Below, in pieces: positions 1-5,701 of a DNA stretch of 6,746 bases; position 1 is the stretch's first letter, and every line of letters starts with the position of its first letter. This DNA is from CAZVIK01 sp964627045 (GTDB lineage Bacteria > Acidobacteriota > Terriglobia > Bryobacterales > Bryobacteraceae), in assembly GCA_964627045.1 (NCBI GenBank), contig CAZVIK010000207.1:1-6746 (forward strand), written 5' to 3'. Position numbers and translations under genes: made by a program. The notes under the pieces were generated by a model, which was given only the letters and a program-made list of their open reading frames with translations, was not told the DNA's origin and ran no database searches.

Positions 1-1163
1 AGGCTGTCGGCCGTACCGCAGACCACCCACAACAGCTTGATCTGAGAGTTGGCCTTGGCGTCGAGCTTGGGAAACACGGCGCTGATCTGTTCCGCCGTGA
101 TGGACTGCTGGCCACCCCGTCGTGCGGGAGCGGCGGCCGCAGCGCCCGGACCGGGCGCCGCGCCCCGTTCCGGCGCAGCAGGAGGAGCGCCCGCCCGCGC
201 CCCGCCGGCTCCCTGCACTCCGGGCCACATCACGTATGCTCCGCTGAACGACCCGATCCAACCGAACTTGTCGAGGTTGTTCAGCCCCGTGAAGGTCGAC
301 TCGGCGCCGCCCATCGACAGGCCGGCGATCGCGCGCTGGCTGGGTACCTTGGCGACGTTGTACGCCTTTTCGACCCGCGGCAAGACCTCCTCGAGCACCG
401 TCCGCGCGTAATTCGGGATCATGTTGGGCTGCATGGCGCTCGCCGGGCCTCCGGCGAACCCGTAGCCTAGCGTGTTGACCATGACCATGGGCTTGGCCTT
501 GCCCTGCGCAATCAGGTTATCCAGAATCACGTTGGCCGCGCCGTTCTCGATCCAGGAATTGGCTTCGTCGCCCAGGCCGTGCAGCAGGAAGAAGACCGGA
601 TAGGGCTCCTTGCGCTTCGCGTCGTAGTTGGCGGGCGTGTAAACCCAGAAGTCGCGGTCGTCGCCGGCCACATTCGAGTGATAGAAGTGGCGGGTGATGG
701 CGCCTCGCTCGATTCCCGCGGCCGCTTCCGACTGTATCGACCCCGGAATCCGTACCTGGCTCTGGCTGACGCTGTTAAAGCCGGTCTGAAACCGGTTGTT
801 GGAGGGGTCGGTGATCCGCAGGCCATCCACACTGAACGTGTAAGTGTAGATCCCCGGCTTCATCGGGTCGCTGGTGGCGCTCCAGACGCCCTGGTCGTTC
901 TTTTCCATCGTCAGGCGGCCCCCCATGGGACCGGTGCCCTGGCCCACCCCCATCACGAAGACCTCCTTGGCATTGGGGGCGCGAAGACGGAAGGTCACGC
1001 GGCCGTCGCTCGCCACTTCCGGCGATCTGACGGCGGCGCCGAACATCCCGCCGCGTGCGGCGGCGGCTCCGCGTTCCGGCGCGGCTCCGGGAGCGGCGGC
1101 GGGCGGTTGCGCGCAGACGGCGATGACCGTCGCAAGGAACAAAACGGTTGGTTTCAGAAACAC
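1..1163 (-). CDS. Secreted CE1-type esterase (esterase D / enterochelin esterase-like), 3' end cut by window edge
   Basis: Reading the minus strand from a GTG at 1163-1161 gives 387 open codons and no stop before the edge. Residues 1-18 look like a Sec signal peptide (MFLKPTVLFL..., probable cut after VCA). An Ala/Pro/Gly-rich linker follows (about 19-45), then a beta-rich domain (about 46-140) resembling the E-set domain that precedes CE1 esterases, then the alpha/beta-hydrolase fold (about 155 on). FFLLHGLGDEANSW (191-204) matches the oxyanion-side strand. GLSMGG (281-286) is the nucleophile elbow with Ser283. VCGTADS (381-387) matches the CGTxD strand of feruloyl esterases, so Asp386 is the likely catalytic acid; the histidine lies outside the window. 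The family hydrolyses carboxyl esters, such as feruloyl or acetyl groups on plant polysaccharides, or siderophore esters; the substrate cannot be told here. The GTG start is supported by AGGAGG four bases upstream and by the signal peptide directly after it. An unusual low-complexity insert occupies residues 316-352. Confidence 0.88.
   Translation of the reverse strand, partial: MFLKPTVLFLATVIAVCAQPPAAAPGAAPERGAAAARGGMFGAAVRSPEVASDGRVTFRLRAPNAKEVFVMGVGQGTGPMGGRLTMEKNDQGVWSATSDPMKPGIYTYTFSVDGLRITDPSNNRFQTGFNSVSQSQVRIPGSIQSEAAAGIERGAITRHFYHSNVAGDDRDFWVYTPANYDAKRKEPYPVFFLLHGLGDEANSWIENGAANVILDNLIAQGKAKPMVMVNTLGYGFAGGPASAMQPNMIPNYARTVLEEVLPRVEKAYNVAKVPSQRAIAGLSMGGAESTFTGLNNLDKFGWIGSFSGAYVMWPGVQGAGGARAGAPPAAPERGAAPGPGAAAAAPARRGGQQSITAEQISAVFPKLDAKANSQIKLLWVVCGTADS
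108..218 (-). other. Low-complexity Ala/Pro/Gly/Arg insert inside the esterase catalytic domain
   Basis: Residues 316-352 of the esterase are almost entirely Gly, Ala, Pro and Arg, including the run GAAAAAPARRGG. The insert lies between the strand after the nucleophile helix (GSFSGAYVMWPG) and the segment leading to the catalytic-acid strand (LLWVVCGTAD). From my memory of XynZ-type feruloyl esterases, only about 25 residues normally separate these strands; here there are about 65. The reading frame is intact through it. It is most likely a flexible surface loop. The word APERGAA occurs both here (330-336) and in the N-terminal linker (28-34). Confidence 0.7.
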
Positions 1164-1167
1164 GACT

Positions 1168-1173
1168 CCTCCT
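1168..1173 (-). promoter_or_regulatory. Ribosome binding site of the esterase gene
   Basis: The minus strand reads AAAGGAGGAGTC directly before the GTG start. The core AGGAGG ends four bases before the start codon, a short but workable spacing. It decides the start: no ATG lies nearby in frame upstream, and the first in-frame ATG inside is residue 40, beyond the signal peptide. Confidence 0.7.
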
Positions 1174-1185
1174 TTGACAACTAAC

Positions 1186-1191
1186 AGTATA
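1186..1191 (-). promoter_or_regulatory. Possible -10 element for the esterase gene
   Basis: The minus strand reads TATACT at 1191-1186, one mismatch from TATAAT. A transcription start about seven bases further on would leave a leader of roughly 16 bases that just includes the ribosome binding site. I see no good -35 hexamer 16-18 bases upstream (the minus strand there reads AAAGCC/CAAAGC), so the promoter would be weak, activator-dependent or misassigned. Confidence 0.35.
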
Positions 1192-1209
1192 GAGGCGACC
1201 CATCGACGG

Positions 1210-1238
1210 CTTTGGTTGCATGCGGGGGCTGGTATAAT
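1210..1238 (+). promoter_or_regulatory. Probable recA promoter with extended -10 (TGGTATAAT)
   Basis: A perfect TATAAT at 1233-1238 is preceded by TGG at 1230-1232, giving the extended -10 form TGnTATAAT. The best -35 candidates, CTTTGG (1210-1215, spacer 17) or TTTGGT (1211-1216, spacer 16), are poor, which fits an extended -10 promoter. Transcription would start near 1245, about 32 bases before the recA ATG. I see no clear LexA-type inverted repeat overlapping it, neither CTGT-N8-ACAG nor GAAC-N4-GTTC. Confidence 0.65.
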
Positions 1239-1276
1239 CGGCTTTCCAACCTCCTTCGGCGCTGAGGCCGTTATAC

Positions 1277-2341
1277 ATGGACGAAAAAGAACGCACACGC
1301 ATGCTCGGGCTGACCCTCGGGCAGATTGAGAAACAGTTTGGCAAAGGCTCGGTGCTACGGCTGGGCTCCAAGGAGGCCATCGTTCCGGTCTCCGCCATCT
1401 CCACGGGATCCATTTCGCTCGATGCCGCCCTGGGCGTGGGCGGCTTCCCGCGCGGGCGAATCTGCGAGATCTTTGGGCCGGAGTCCTCGGGCAAGACCAC
1501 GGTCGCCTTGCAGGTGGTGGCCGAGGCGCAGAAGGCCGGCGGCATGGCGGCCTTCATCGACGTGGAGCACGCCCTGGACCCGATCTACGCGCGAAAGCTT
1601 GGCGTGGACGTCGATAACCTGCTGGTTTCACAGCCCGATTACGCCGAACAGGCCCTGGAAATCACCAGTGCCCTGATCTCGTCCAACGCCATCGACGTGC
1701 TGGTGATCGACTCGGTGGCCGCACTGGTCCCCAAGTCCGAACTGGACGGCGAGATGGGCGATGCGCACATGGGCGTACAGGCCCGCCTCATGTCACAGGC
1801 GTTGCGCAAGCTGACGGGGTCGGTCAAACGCACCGGCACCTGCGCGATCTTCATCAACCAGGTGCGCCAGAAGATTGGGGTCATGTTCGGCAACCCCGAG
1901 ACCACTCCCGGCGGACGCGCGCTGAAGTTCTACTCCTCGGTCCGCGCCGATATCCGGCGCATCGCAGCTATCAAAGAAGGCGACGCCGTCGTGGGCAACC
2001 GCACCAAGGTCAAGATCGTCAAGAACAAGCTGGCGGCGCCCTTCAAAGAAGCCGAATTCGACATCATCTACGGCGAGGGCATTTCCAAGGAAGGCGACCT
2101 GCTGGACCTGGGCGTGGCCCACAACATCTTGGAAAAGAGCGGTTCCTGGTACAGCTACAAGAGCGAGCGCATCGGCCAGGGGCGCGAAAACGCGCGTCAA
2201 TTCCTGCGCGACAACGCCGACATCCGGCGGTCCGTGGATACCGAGCTGCGCAAGACGCTGGGGTTGATCAAGGACGCTCCGGCGGCCCCGGCCGAAGCTG
2301 CGCCCAAGCAGGCGCCGGCCGCCGCGTCTCGCGCACGTTGA
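1277..2341 (+). CDS. recA: Recombinase A (RecA)
   Basis: RecA forms ATP-dependent filaments on single-stranded DNA, drives homologous pairing and strand exchange, and stimulates LexA self-cleavage in the cytoplasm. The 354-residue protein has full family length. Visible parts are the N-terminal polymerisation helix (LTLGQIEKQFGKGS, about 12-25), Walker A GPESSGKT (67-74), the catalytic glutamate in FIDVEHALDP (Glu97), Walker B VLVIDS (141-146), the L1 region EMGDAHMGVQAR (159-170), FINQVR (192-197) and L2 with GNPETTPGG (205-213). The ATG has GAGG (1264-1267) nine bases upstream, and MDEKER is a normal RecA beginning. The tail after residue 332 is Ala/Pro-rich with more basic than acidic residues, unlike the acidic tail of E. 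coli RecA. A divergent esterase gene lies upstream; the DUF1684 gene follows after 13 bases, so readthrough is likely. Identity is certain; the tail's effect is inference. Confidence 0.99.
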   Translation: MDEKERTRMLGLTLGQIEKQFGKGSVLRLGSKEAIVPVSAISTGSISLDAALGVGGFPRGRICEIFGPESSGKTTVALQVVAEAQKAGGMAAFIDVEHALDPIYARKLGVDVDNLLVSQPDYAEQALEITSALISSNAIDVLVIDSVAALVPKSELDGEMGDAHMGVQARLMSQALRKLTGSVKRTGTCAIFINQVRQKIGVMFGNPETTPGGRALKFYSSVRADIRRIAAIKEGDAVVGNRTKVKIVKNKLAAPFKEAEFDIIYGEGISKEGDLLDLGVAHNILEKSGSWYSYKSERIGQGRENARQFLRDNADIRRSVDTELRKTLGLIKDAPAAPAEAAPKQAPAAASRAR

Positions 2342-2346
2342 GGAGG
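2341..2346 (+). promoter_or_regulatory. Ribosome binding site of the DUF1684 gene, touching the recA stop codon
   Basis: AGGAGG begins at the last base of the recA TGA stop (2339-2341) and lies eight bases before the ATG at 2355. This is a consensus site at good spacing, so the downstream gene should be translated efficiently wherever recA mRNA extends into it. I see no terminator hairpin in the 13-base gap. Confidence 0.8.
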
Positions 2347-2354
2347 AACCCGGT

Positions 2355-3230
2355 ATGGCAAGGGCGTGGACGGTCGTGGCGCTTCTGCTGGCGGGCGCGG
2401 TTGTGCTCCCGGGTCAATCCTCTTATAAAGAGACCACAGAACAGTGGCGCAAGCAGCGCGAGGCGGGCCTGACGACCGACACCGGCTGGACCACCGTCGT
2501 GGGCCTGTTCTGGCTCAGAGAAGGCGAGAACGCCGCCGGGACGGACGCCGCCAGCCGGATTGAACTCCCGAAAGGGACGGCCCCGGCACGCGTCGGTTCC
2601 TTTCGCTTGCGCGGCGGCAAGATCACCTTTACGGCCGACCCCGCCGCTCGGGTCACCTCCGATGGCAAGCCGGTCGCGACGCTGGAGATGAAGCCGGACA
2701 ATCCCGGCCCGGCCACCGTCATCGCGGTCAACGATCTTTCGATGTTCGTGCTCGCCCGCGGCAACCGGTATGCCGTCCGCCTGCGCGACAAGAACAGCCC
2801 CTACCGGAAGCAGTTCCACGGGCTGAAATGGTATCCCGTCGATGAGGCGTGGCGGATCAAGGCGAAGTGGGTCCCCTATCCTTCCGGACGGAAGATCAGA
2901 ATCGAGAACATCACCGGGGACGTTGAGCAGGAAACCAGCCCCGGGTACGCCTCCTTCCGCGTGGCAGGCAAGGAATACCGCCTGGAGCCCGTGGCCGAGG
3001 GCGACCGTCTGTTCTTCATCTTCAAGGACGCGACGGCCGGCAAGGAGACCTATTCGGCGGGGCGGTTTCTATACACCGGCATGCCTCGCGACGGGTATGT
3101 CGATCTGGATTTCAACCGGGCCTTCACGCCCCCGTGCGCCTTCAGTCCGTTTTTGACCTGCCCGCTGCCGCCGCCGCAGAACCGGCTTCCCATCGCCATT
3201 ACGGCGGGCGAACTCGACTACCATCATTAG
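2355..3230 (+). CDS. DUF1684 family protein, probably exported
   Basis: This 291-residue protein is recognised as DUF1684 from its conserved C-terminal signature at about 249-285: VDLDFNRAFTPPCAF, then TCPLPPPQNRLP and AGE. The N-terminal half carries the other family hallmarks, a WRKQRE motif (31-36) and GWTTVVGLFWLREGEN (44-59), followed by a beta-rich stretch. The start ARAWTVVALLLAGAVVLPGQ is a hydrophobic signal peptide, so export to the periplasm or membrane anchoring is likely; the cleavage site is not sharp. Two cysteines (261 and 269) sit in the signature and could bind metal or form a disulfide, but that is inference. The family has no established reaction known to me. The consensus ribosome site at the recA stop supports the ATG at 2355. 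The flippase gene follows after six bases, so the two are probably cotranscribed, but nothing in the protein ties it to glycan export. Confidence 0.88.
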   Translation: MARAWTVVALLLAGAVVLPGQSSYKETTEQWRKQREAGLTTDTGWTTVVGLFWLREGENAAGTDAASRIELPKGTAPARVGSFRLRGGKITFTADPAARVTSDGKPVATLEMKPDNPGPATVIAVNDLSMFVLARGNRYAVRLRDKNSPYRKQFHGLKWYPVDEAWRIKAKWVPYPSGRKIRIENITGDVEQETSPGYASFRVAGKEYRLEPVAEGDRLFFIFKDATAGKETYSAGRFLYTGMPRDGYVDLDFNRAFTPPCAFSPFLTCPLPPPQNRLPIAITAGELDYHH

Positions 3231-3236
3231 GAGAAC

Positions 3237-4505
3237 GTGAGGCCAGCCGCACGCGAAGCGCCGCCGCCCACCGGAGCGCCCCGCGCTTCGTTGCGCACCA
3301 ACTTCGCCTGGACGCTCGTGGGGAACGCCGTCTTCGGCGCTTGCCAGTGGGCCGTGCTGAGCCTGATCGCCAAGCTGGGTTCGCCGGAGATGTTGGGAGA
3401 GTACGCGCTGGCGGTGGCCGTGGCGACGCCGGTGGCCATGTTCACGCACCTCAACCTCCGCGCGGTGCTGGCCACCGACGCCGCCGCCCGGGCCGGTCTG
3501 GGCGACTATCTCGCGGTGCGCCTTGCGACGACGCTGCTCGGACTGGCCGCCACCGCCGCGCTGGCTTGGGCGCCGGGGTACCCGGACGGCGTGGACTGGA
3601 TCATCCTGCTCATCGGCGTCGCCCTGGCCGCCGATAATCTCAGCGACATCTTCTTCGGCGCGTTGCAGCGGGAGGAGCGGATGGATGCCATCGCACGTTC
3701 CATGATGGCCCGGGGGCTGCTCTCGACGGCGGGGGCCGCCGCCGGGCTATGGGCGACCGGGTCCATCGTCACCGCGGCCACGGGCCTGGCGGCCGGGCGC
3801 ATCCTCGTGCTGGCCTTCCATGACCTCCCCCACGGAACCCGCGGCCATGATCTCTCCCGTACCGGTGGCCGCACGCAATGGCGGCTGTTCTTGACCGCGC
3901 TGCCGCTGGGCGTCGTATTGATGCTGGTGTCGCTCACGAGCAACATGCCTCGCTACGCGATCGAGGTCTTTCGCGGGCCGGCCGAACTCGGCGTCTTTGC
4001 CGCGACAGCCGCATTCCTGGCTGCCGGGAGCACCGTAGTCAACGCGCTGGGCCAATCGGCGACGGCTCGTCTGGCGAGGCTCTACGGTAACGCCGACCTT
4101 GGCGCCTACCGGCGCCTCGCCTGGAAGGTCACAGGCGTTGCGGCGGCGCTGGGCGTAGCGGGTGTTCTGGCGGCGCTCGCCTTCGGCGGGCCGCTACTCG
4201 GCCTGGTCTACCGGCCGGATTACGCGGCGCACGCGGGGCTGCTGGCAACCCTGATGACCAGTGCTATCTTCGTCTACGTGGCCGTCGTATTGGGCTACGT
4301 GATCACCAGCGCGCGGGCGTTTGTCTCACAGATGCCGTTGCTGGTCCTGGTGGTGGTCGCTTCGGCGGTCGCCAACTGGCTGCTGGTTCCCCGAGCCGGG
4401 CTGGCTGGGGCGGCGCTGGCCGTGGCAATCGCGGCGTCGGTGCAGATCGCCGGGGAGCTGTTCATTTTGCGGCGGGTCCTGCGCAGCGCGAGGACTCCAT
4501 GTTGA
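3237..4505 (+). CDS. Polysaccharide (oligosaccharide) flippase-like membrane protein, MOP/Wzx type
   Basis: The 422 residues form about 12 hydrophobic segments (roughly 24-46, 54-76, 95-113, 119-137, 158-175, 178-195, 219-236, 251-272, 297-325, 333-357, 364-383 and 386-412) with basic cytoplasmic loops, the usual size and topology of Wzx-like exporters. The stretch SNMPRYAIEVFRGPAELGVFA (about 235-255) matches the SNxPRY...G..ELGxFA pattern of polysaccharide-biosynthesis transporters in the MOP superfamily. These proteins move undecaprenyl-linked glycans across the inner membrane. I chose the GTG at 3237: AGGAG (3229-3233) overlaps the preceding TAG stop but is only three bases from the start. 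A TTG at 3291 is a weaker alternative that would trim a Pro/Ala-rich tail of 18 residues before the first membrane segment. The 3' end overlaps the next gene by seven bases. The substrate cannot be read from the sequence; the family assignment is strong and the precise role is inferred from neighbours. Confidence 0.85.
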   Translation: MRPAAREAPPPTGAPRASLRTNFAWTLVGNAVFGACQWAVLSLIAKLGSPEMLGEYALAVAVATPVAMFTHLNLRAVLATDAAARAGLGDYLAVRLATTLLGLAATAALAWAPGYPDGVDWIILLIGVALAADNLSDIFFGALQREERMDAIARSMMARGLLSTAGAAAGLWATGSIVTAATGLAAGRILVLAFHDLPHGTRGHDLSRTGGRTQWRLFLTALPLGVVLMLVSLTSNMPRYAIEVFRGPAELGVFAATAAFLAAGSTVVNALGQSATARLARLYGNADLGAYRRLAWKVTGVAAALGVAGVLAALAFGGPLLGLVYRPDYAAHAGLLATLMTSAIFVYVAVVLGYVITSARAFVSQMPLLVLVVVASAVANWLLVPRAGLAGAALAVAIAASVQIAGELFILRRVLRSARTPC

Positions 4506-5701
4506 AGGCCGCCCGTGCTGCGTGGCTCGAAACACGGCTGGCCTGGCCGTTGGTGTGGCTTTTCGTCTTTTCGATCCCCTGGGAAAAGAGCCTGCTCCTT
4601 CCGGGGATTGGAACCGCCACTCGACTACTGGGCGCGCTGGCCTTCCTCACGGTGGCGATCACGGCCGGGTTCCGCCGGTCTGTCCGCCCGCCGAACCTGG
4701 CACTGGTCTTCGCCTGGGCCTTCGCCCTTTGGGAGGCGCTAACCGGCCTTTGGACCATCGCTCCCCCGCTCAGCGCGGACCGCGCGGCGACGTTTCTTCA
4801 GCTTGGCCTGATGCTCTGGCTCGTCTGGAAAAGCGGCCGGACCAGCCGCCGCCAGACATGGCTGCTCCGGGCCTATGTCGCTGGTGCCGGACTCGCCTCC
4901 GTGCTCACCATCGCCCGCTACGCCCAGGACCTCCAGACGTATTACCGGCGGTACGCCGCGCCGGGATTCGATCCGAACGACCTCGCGCTGACCGTGGCGC
5001 TGGCCATACCGCTGGGCCTCTACCTCAATCTGCGGGACCGCGGCGCATGGCTCTGGGTGGCCAGGGCTTCCGTGGCGCTGGCCATCGCGGCGATCCTGCT
5101 TACGGCATCCCGCACCGCGTTGGTGGCCGCCCTGCTTGCCTTCGCATTCCTCCCCTGGACCTGGAGGCGGGCGGACTGGGTCCAGCGCGGCTGGGGCGTG
5201 GCGCTGTTCGCGCTGTTGTCACTGGGGGCGCTATACCTCGCCCCACAGGCTTCGCGGCAACGCTTCGCGACGCTGCCGGCTGAAGCAACCAGCGGGACGT
5301 TCCACAGTCGAACGCAGATATGGAAGGCCGGACTTCGCGTCTTTCGCGCCAGGCCAGTGGCCGGCTCGGGCGCCGGAACCTACGCCGAGGCCGTGAAGCC
5401 GCTCATCGGCGTTCCCGCAAGGGAGGGCCACCAGCACGTGGCTCACAACGCCTACCTGTCGGTGCTCGTGGAAAGCGGACTGGTGGGCCTTGGCCTTTTC
5501 GCGCTCTGGCTGGCGTCGCTGGGAGTGTTCATCTGGATCCTCCCGGGAAGGGAGCGCGCGCTCTGGACGGTCACGCTCGTCGCGTGGGCCGCGGGTGTCA
5601 CCACTCTCTCCTGGGAGTTCCGCAAGCCGGGCTGGCTGATGGCGGGACTGGTGATGACCGAATGGGCGCGGGCCTTCCGGCCCCCCGAGAGGCGGTCGTG
5701 A
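4499..5701 (+). CDS. O-antigen ligase/polymerase-like membrane protein (Wzy_C family)
   Basis: The 400-residue polytopic protein has about ten or more hydrophobic segments and one large hydrophilic loop at about 250-318, the arrangement of WaaL ligases and Wzy polymerases. Typical motifs are FDPNDLALTVALAIPLG (157-173), LLTASRTALVA (200-210), a loop with HSRTQIWKAGLRVFRARPVAGSG split around 269-291 including Arg271 and Trp275, GAGTY (291-295), and HNAYLSVLVESGLVG (316-330), whose histidine and VESG are hallmarks of the family. Such enzymes act on the periplasmic face, either joining repeat units or transferring glycan from a lipid carrier to an acceptor; sequence alone does not separate the two. 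The ATG lies inside the flippase gene (frame +2, seven-base overlap) with GAGGA at 4490-4494, suggesting translational coupling. The stop overlaps the glycosyltransferase start by four bases. Confidence 0.87.
   Translation: MLKAARAAWLETRLAWPLVWLFVFSIPWEKSLLLPGIGTATRLLGALAFLTVAITAGFRRSVRPPNLALVFAWAFALWEALTGLWTIAPPLSADRAATFLQLGLMLWLVWKSGRTSRRQTWLLRAYVAGAGLASVLTIARYAQDLQTYYRRYAAPGFDPNDLALTVALAIPLGLYLNLRDRGAWLWVARASVALAIAAILLTASRTALVAALLAFAFLPWTWRRADWVQRGWGVALFALLSLGALYLAPQASRQRFATLPAEATSGTFHSRTQIWKAGLRVFRARPVAGSGAGTYAEAVKPLIGVPAREGHQHVAHNAYLSVLVESGLVGLGLFALWLASLGVFIWILPGRERALWTVTLVAWAAGVTTLSWEFRKPGWLMAGLVMTEWARAFRPPERRS

Noticed and set aside
205..213. Possible frameshift or assembly error behind the esterase low-complexity insert
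   Set aside because: The frame is continuous and normal esterase-like sequence (LLWVVCGTADS) resumes after it, so an indel is not needed to explain it.
49..411. Open plus-strand frame of 120 codons at the left end
   Set aside because: It is antisense to the esterase, is rich in Ala/Pro/Arg from GC-rich shadow reading, and has no family motif.
579..1184. Open plus-strand frame of 201 codons opposite the esterase
   Set aside because: The minus-strand frame carries a signal peptide and catalytic motifs; this one shows none and is a complementary shadow.
1217..1223. Small palindrome GCATGC between the recA -35 and -10 regions
   Set aside because: Six bases with no spaced second half-site is too short to call an operator.
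775..1557. Open minus-strand frame of 260 codons across the recA start and intergenic region
   Set aside because: It runs antisense through recA and both promoters, and out of frame through the esterase, with a low-complexity Arg-rich product.
1905..1922. RecA L2 loop reading ETTPGG instead of ETTTGG as in E. coli
   Set aside because: Proline at this position is common in other bacterial RecA proteins such as those of Bacillus, so it is ordinary variation.
4321..5283. Long plus-strand frame of 320 codons overlapping the flippase and Wzy_C-type genes
   Set aside because: It is in another frame than two well-supported membrane proteins, and its Pro/Arg/Gly-rich translation has no domain signature; GC-rich third positions explain its length.
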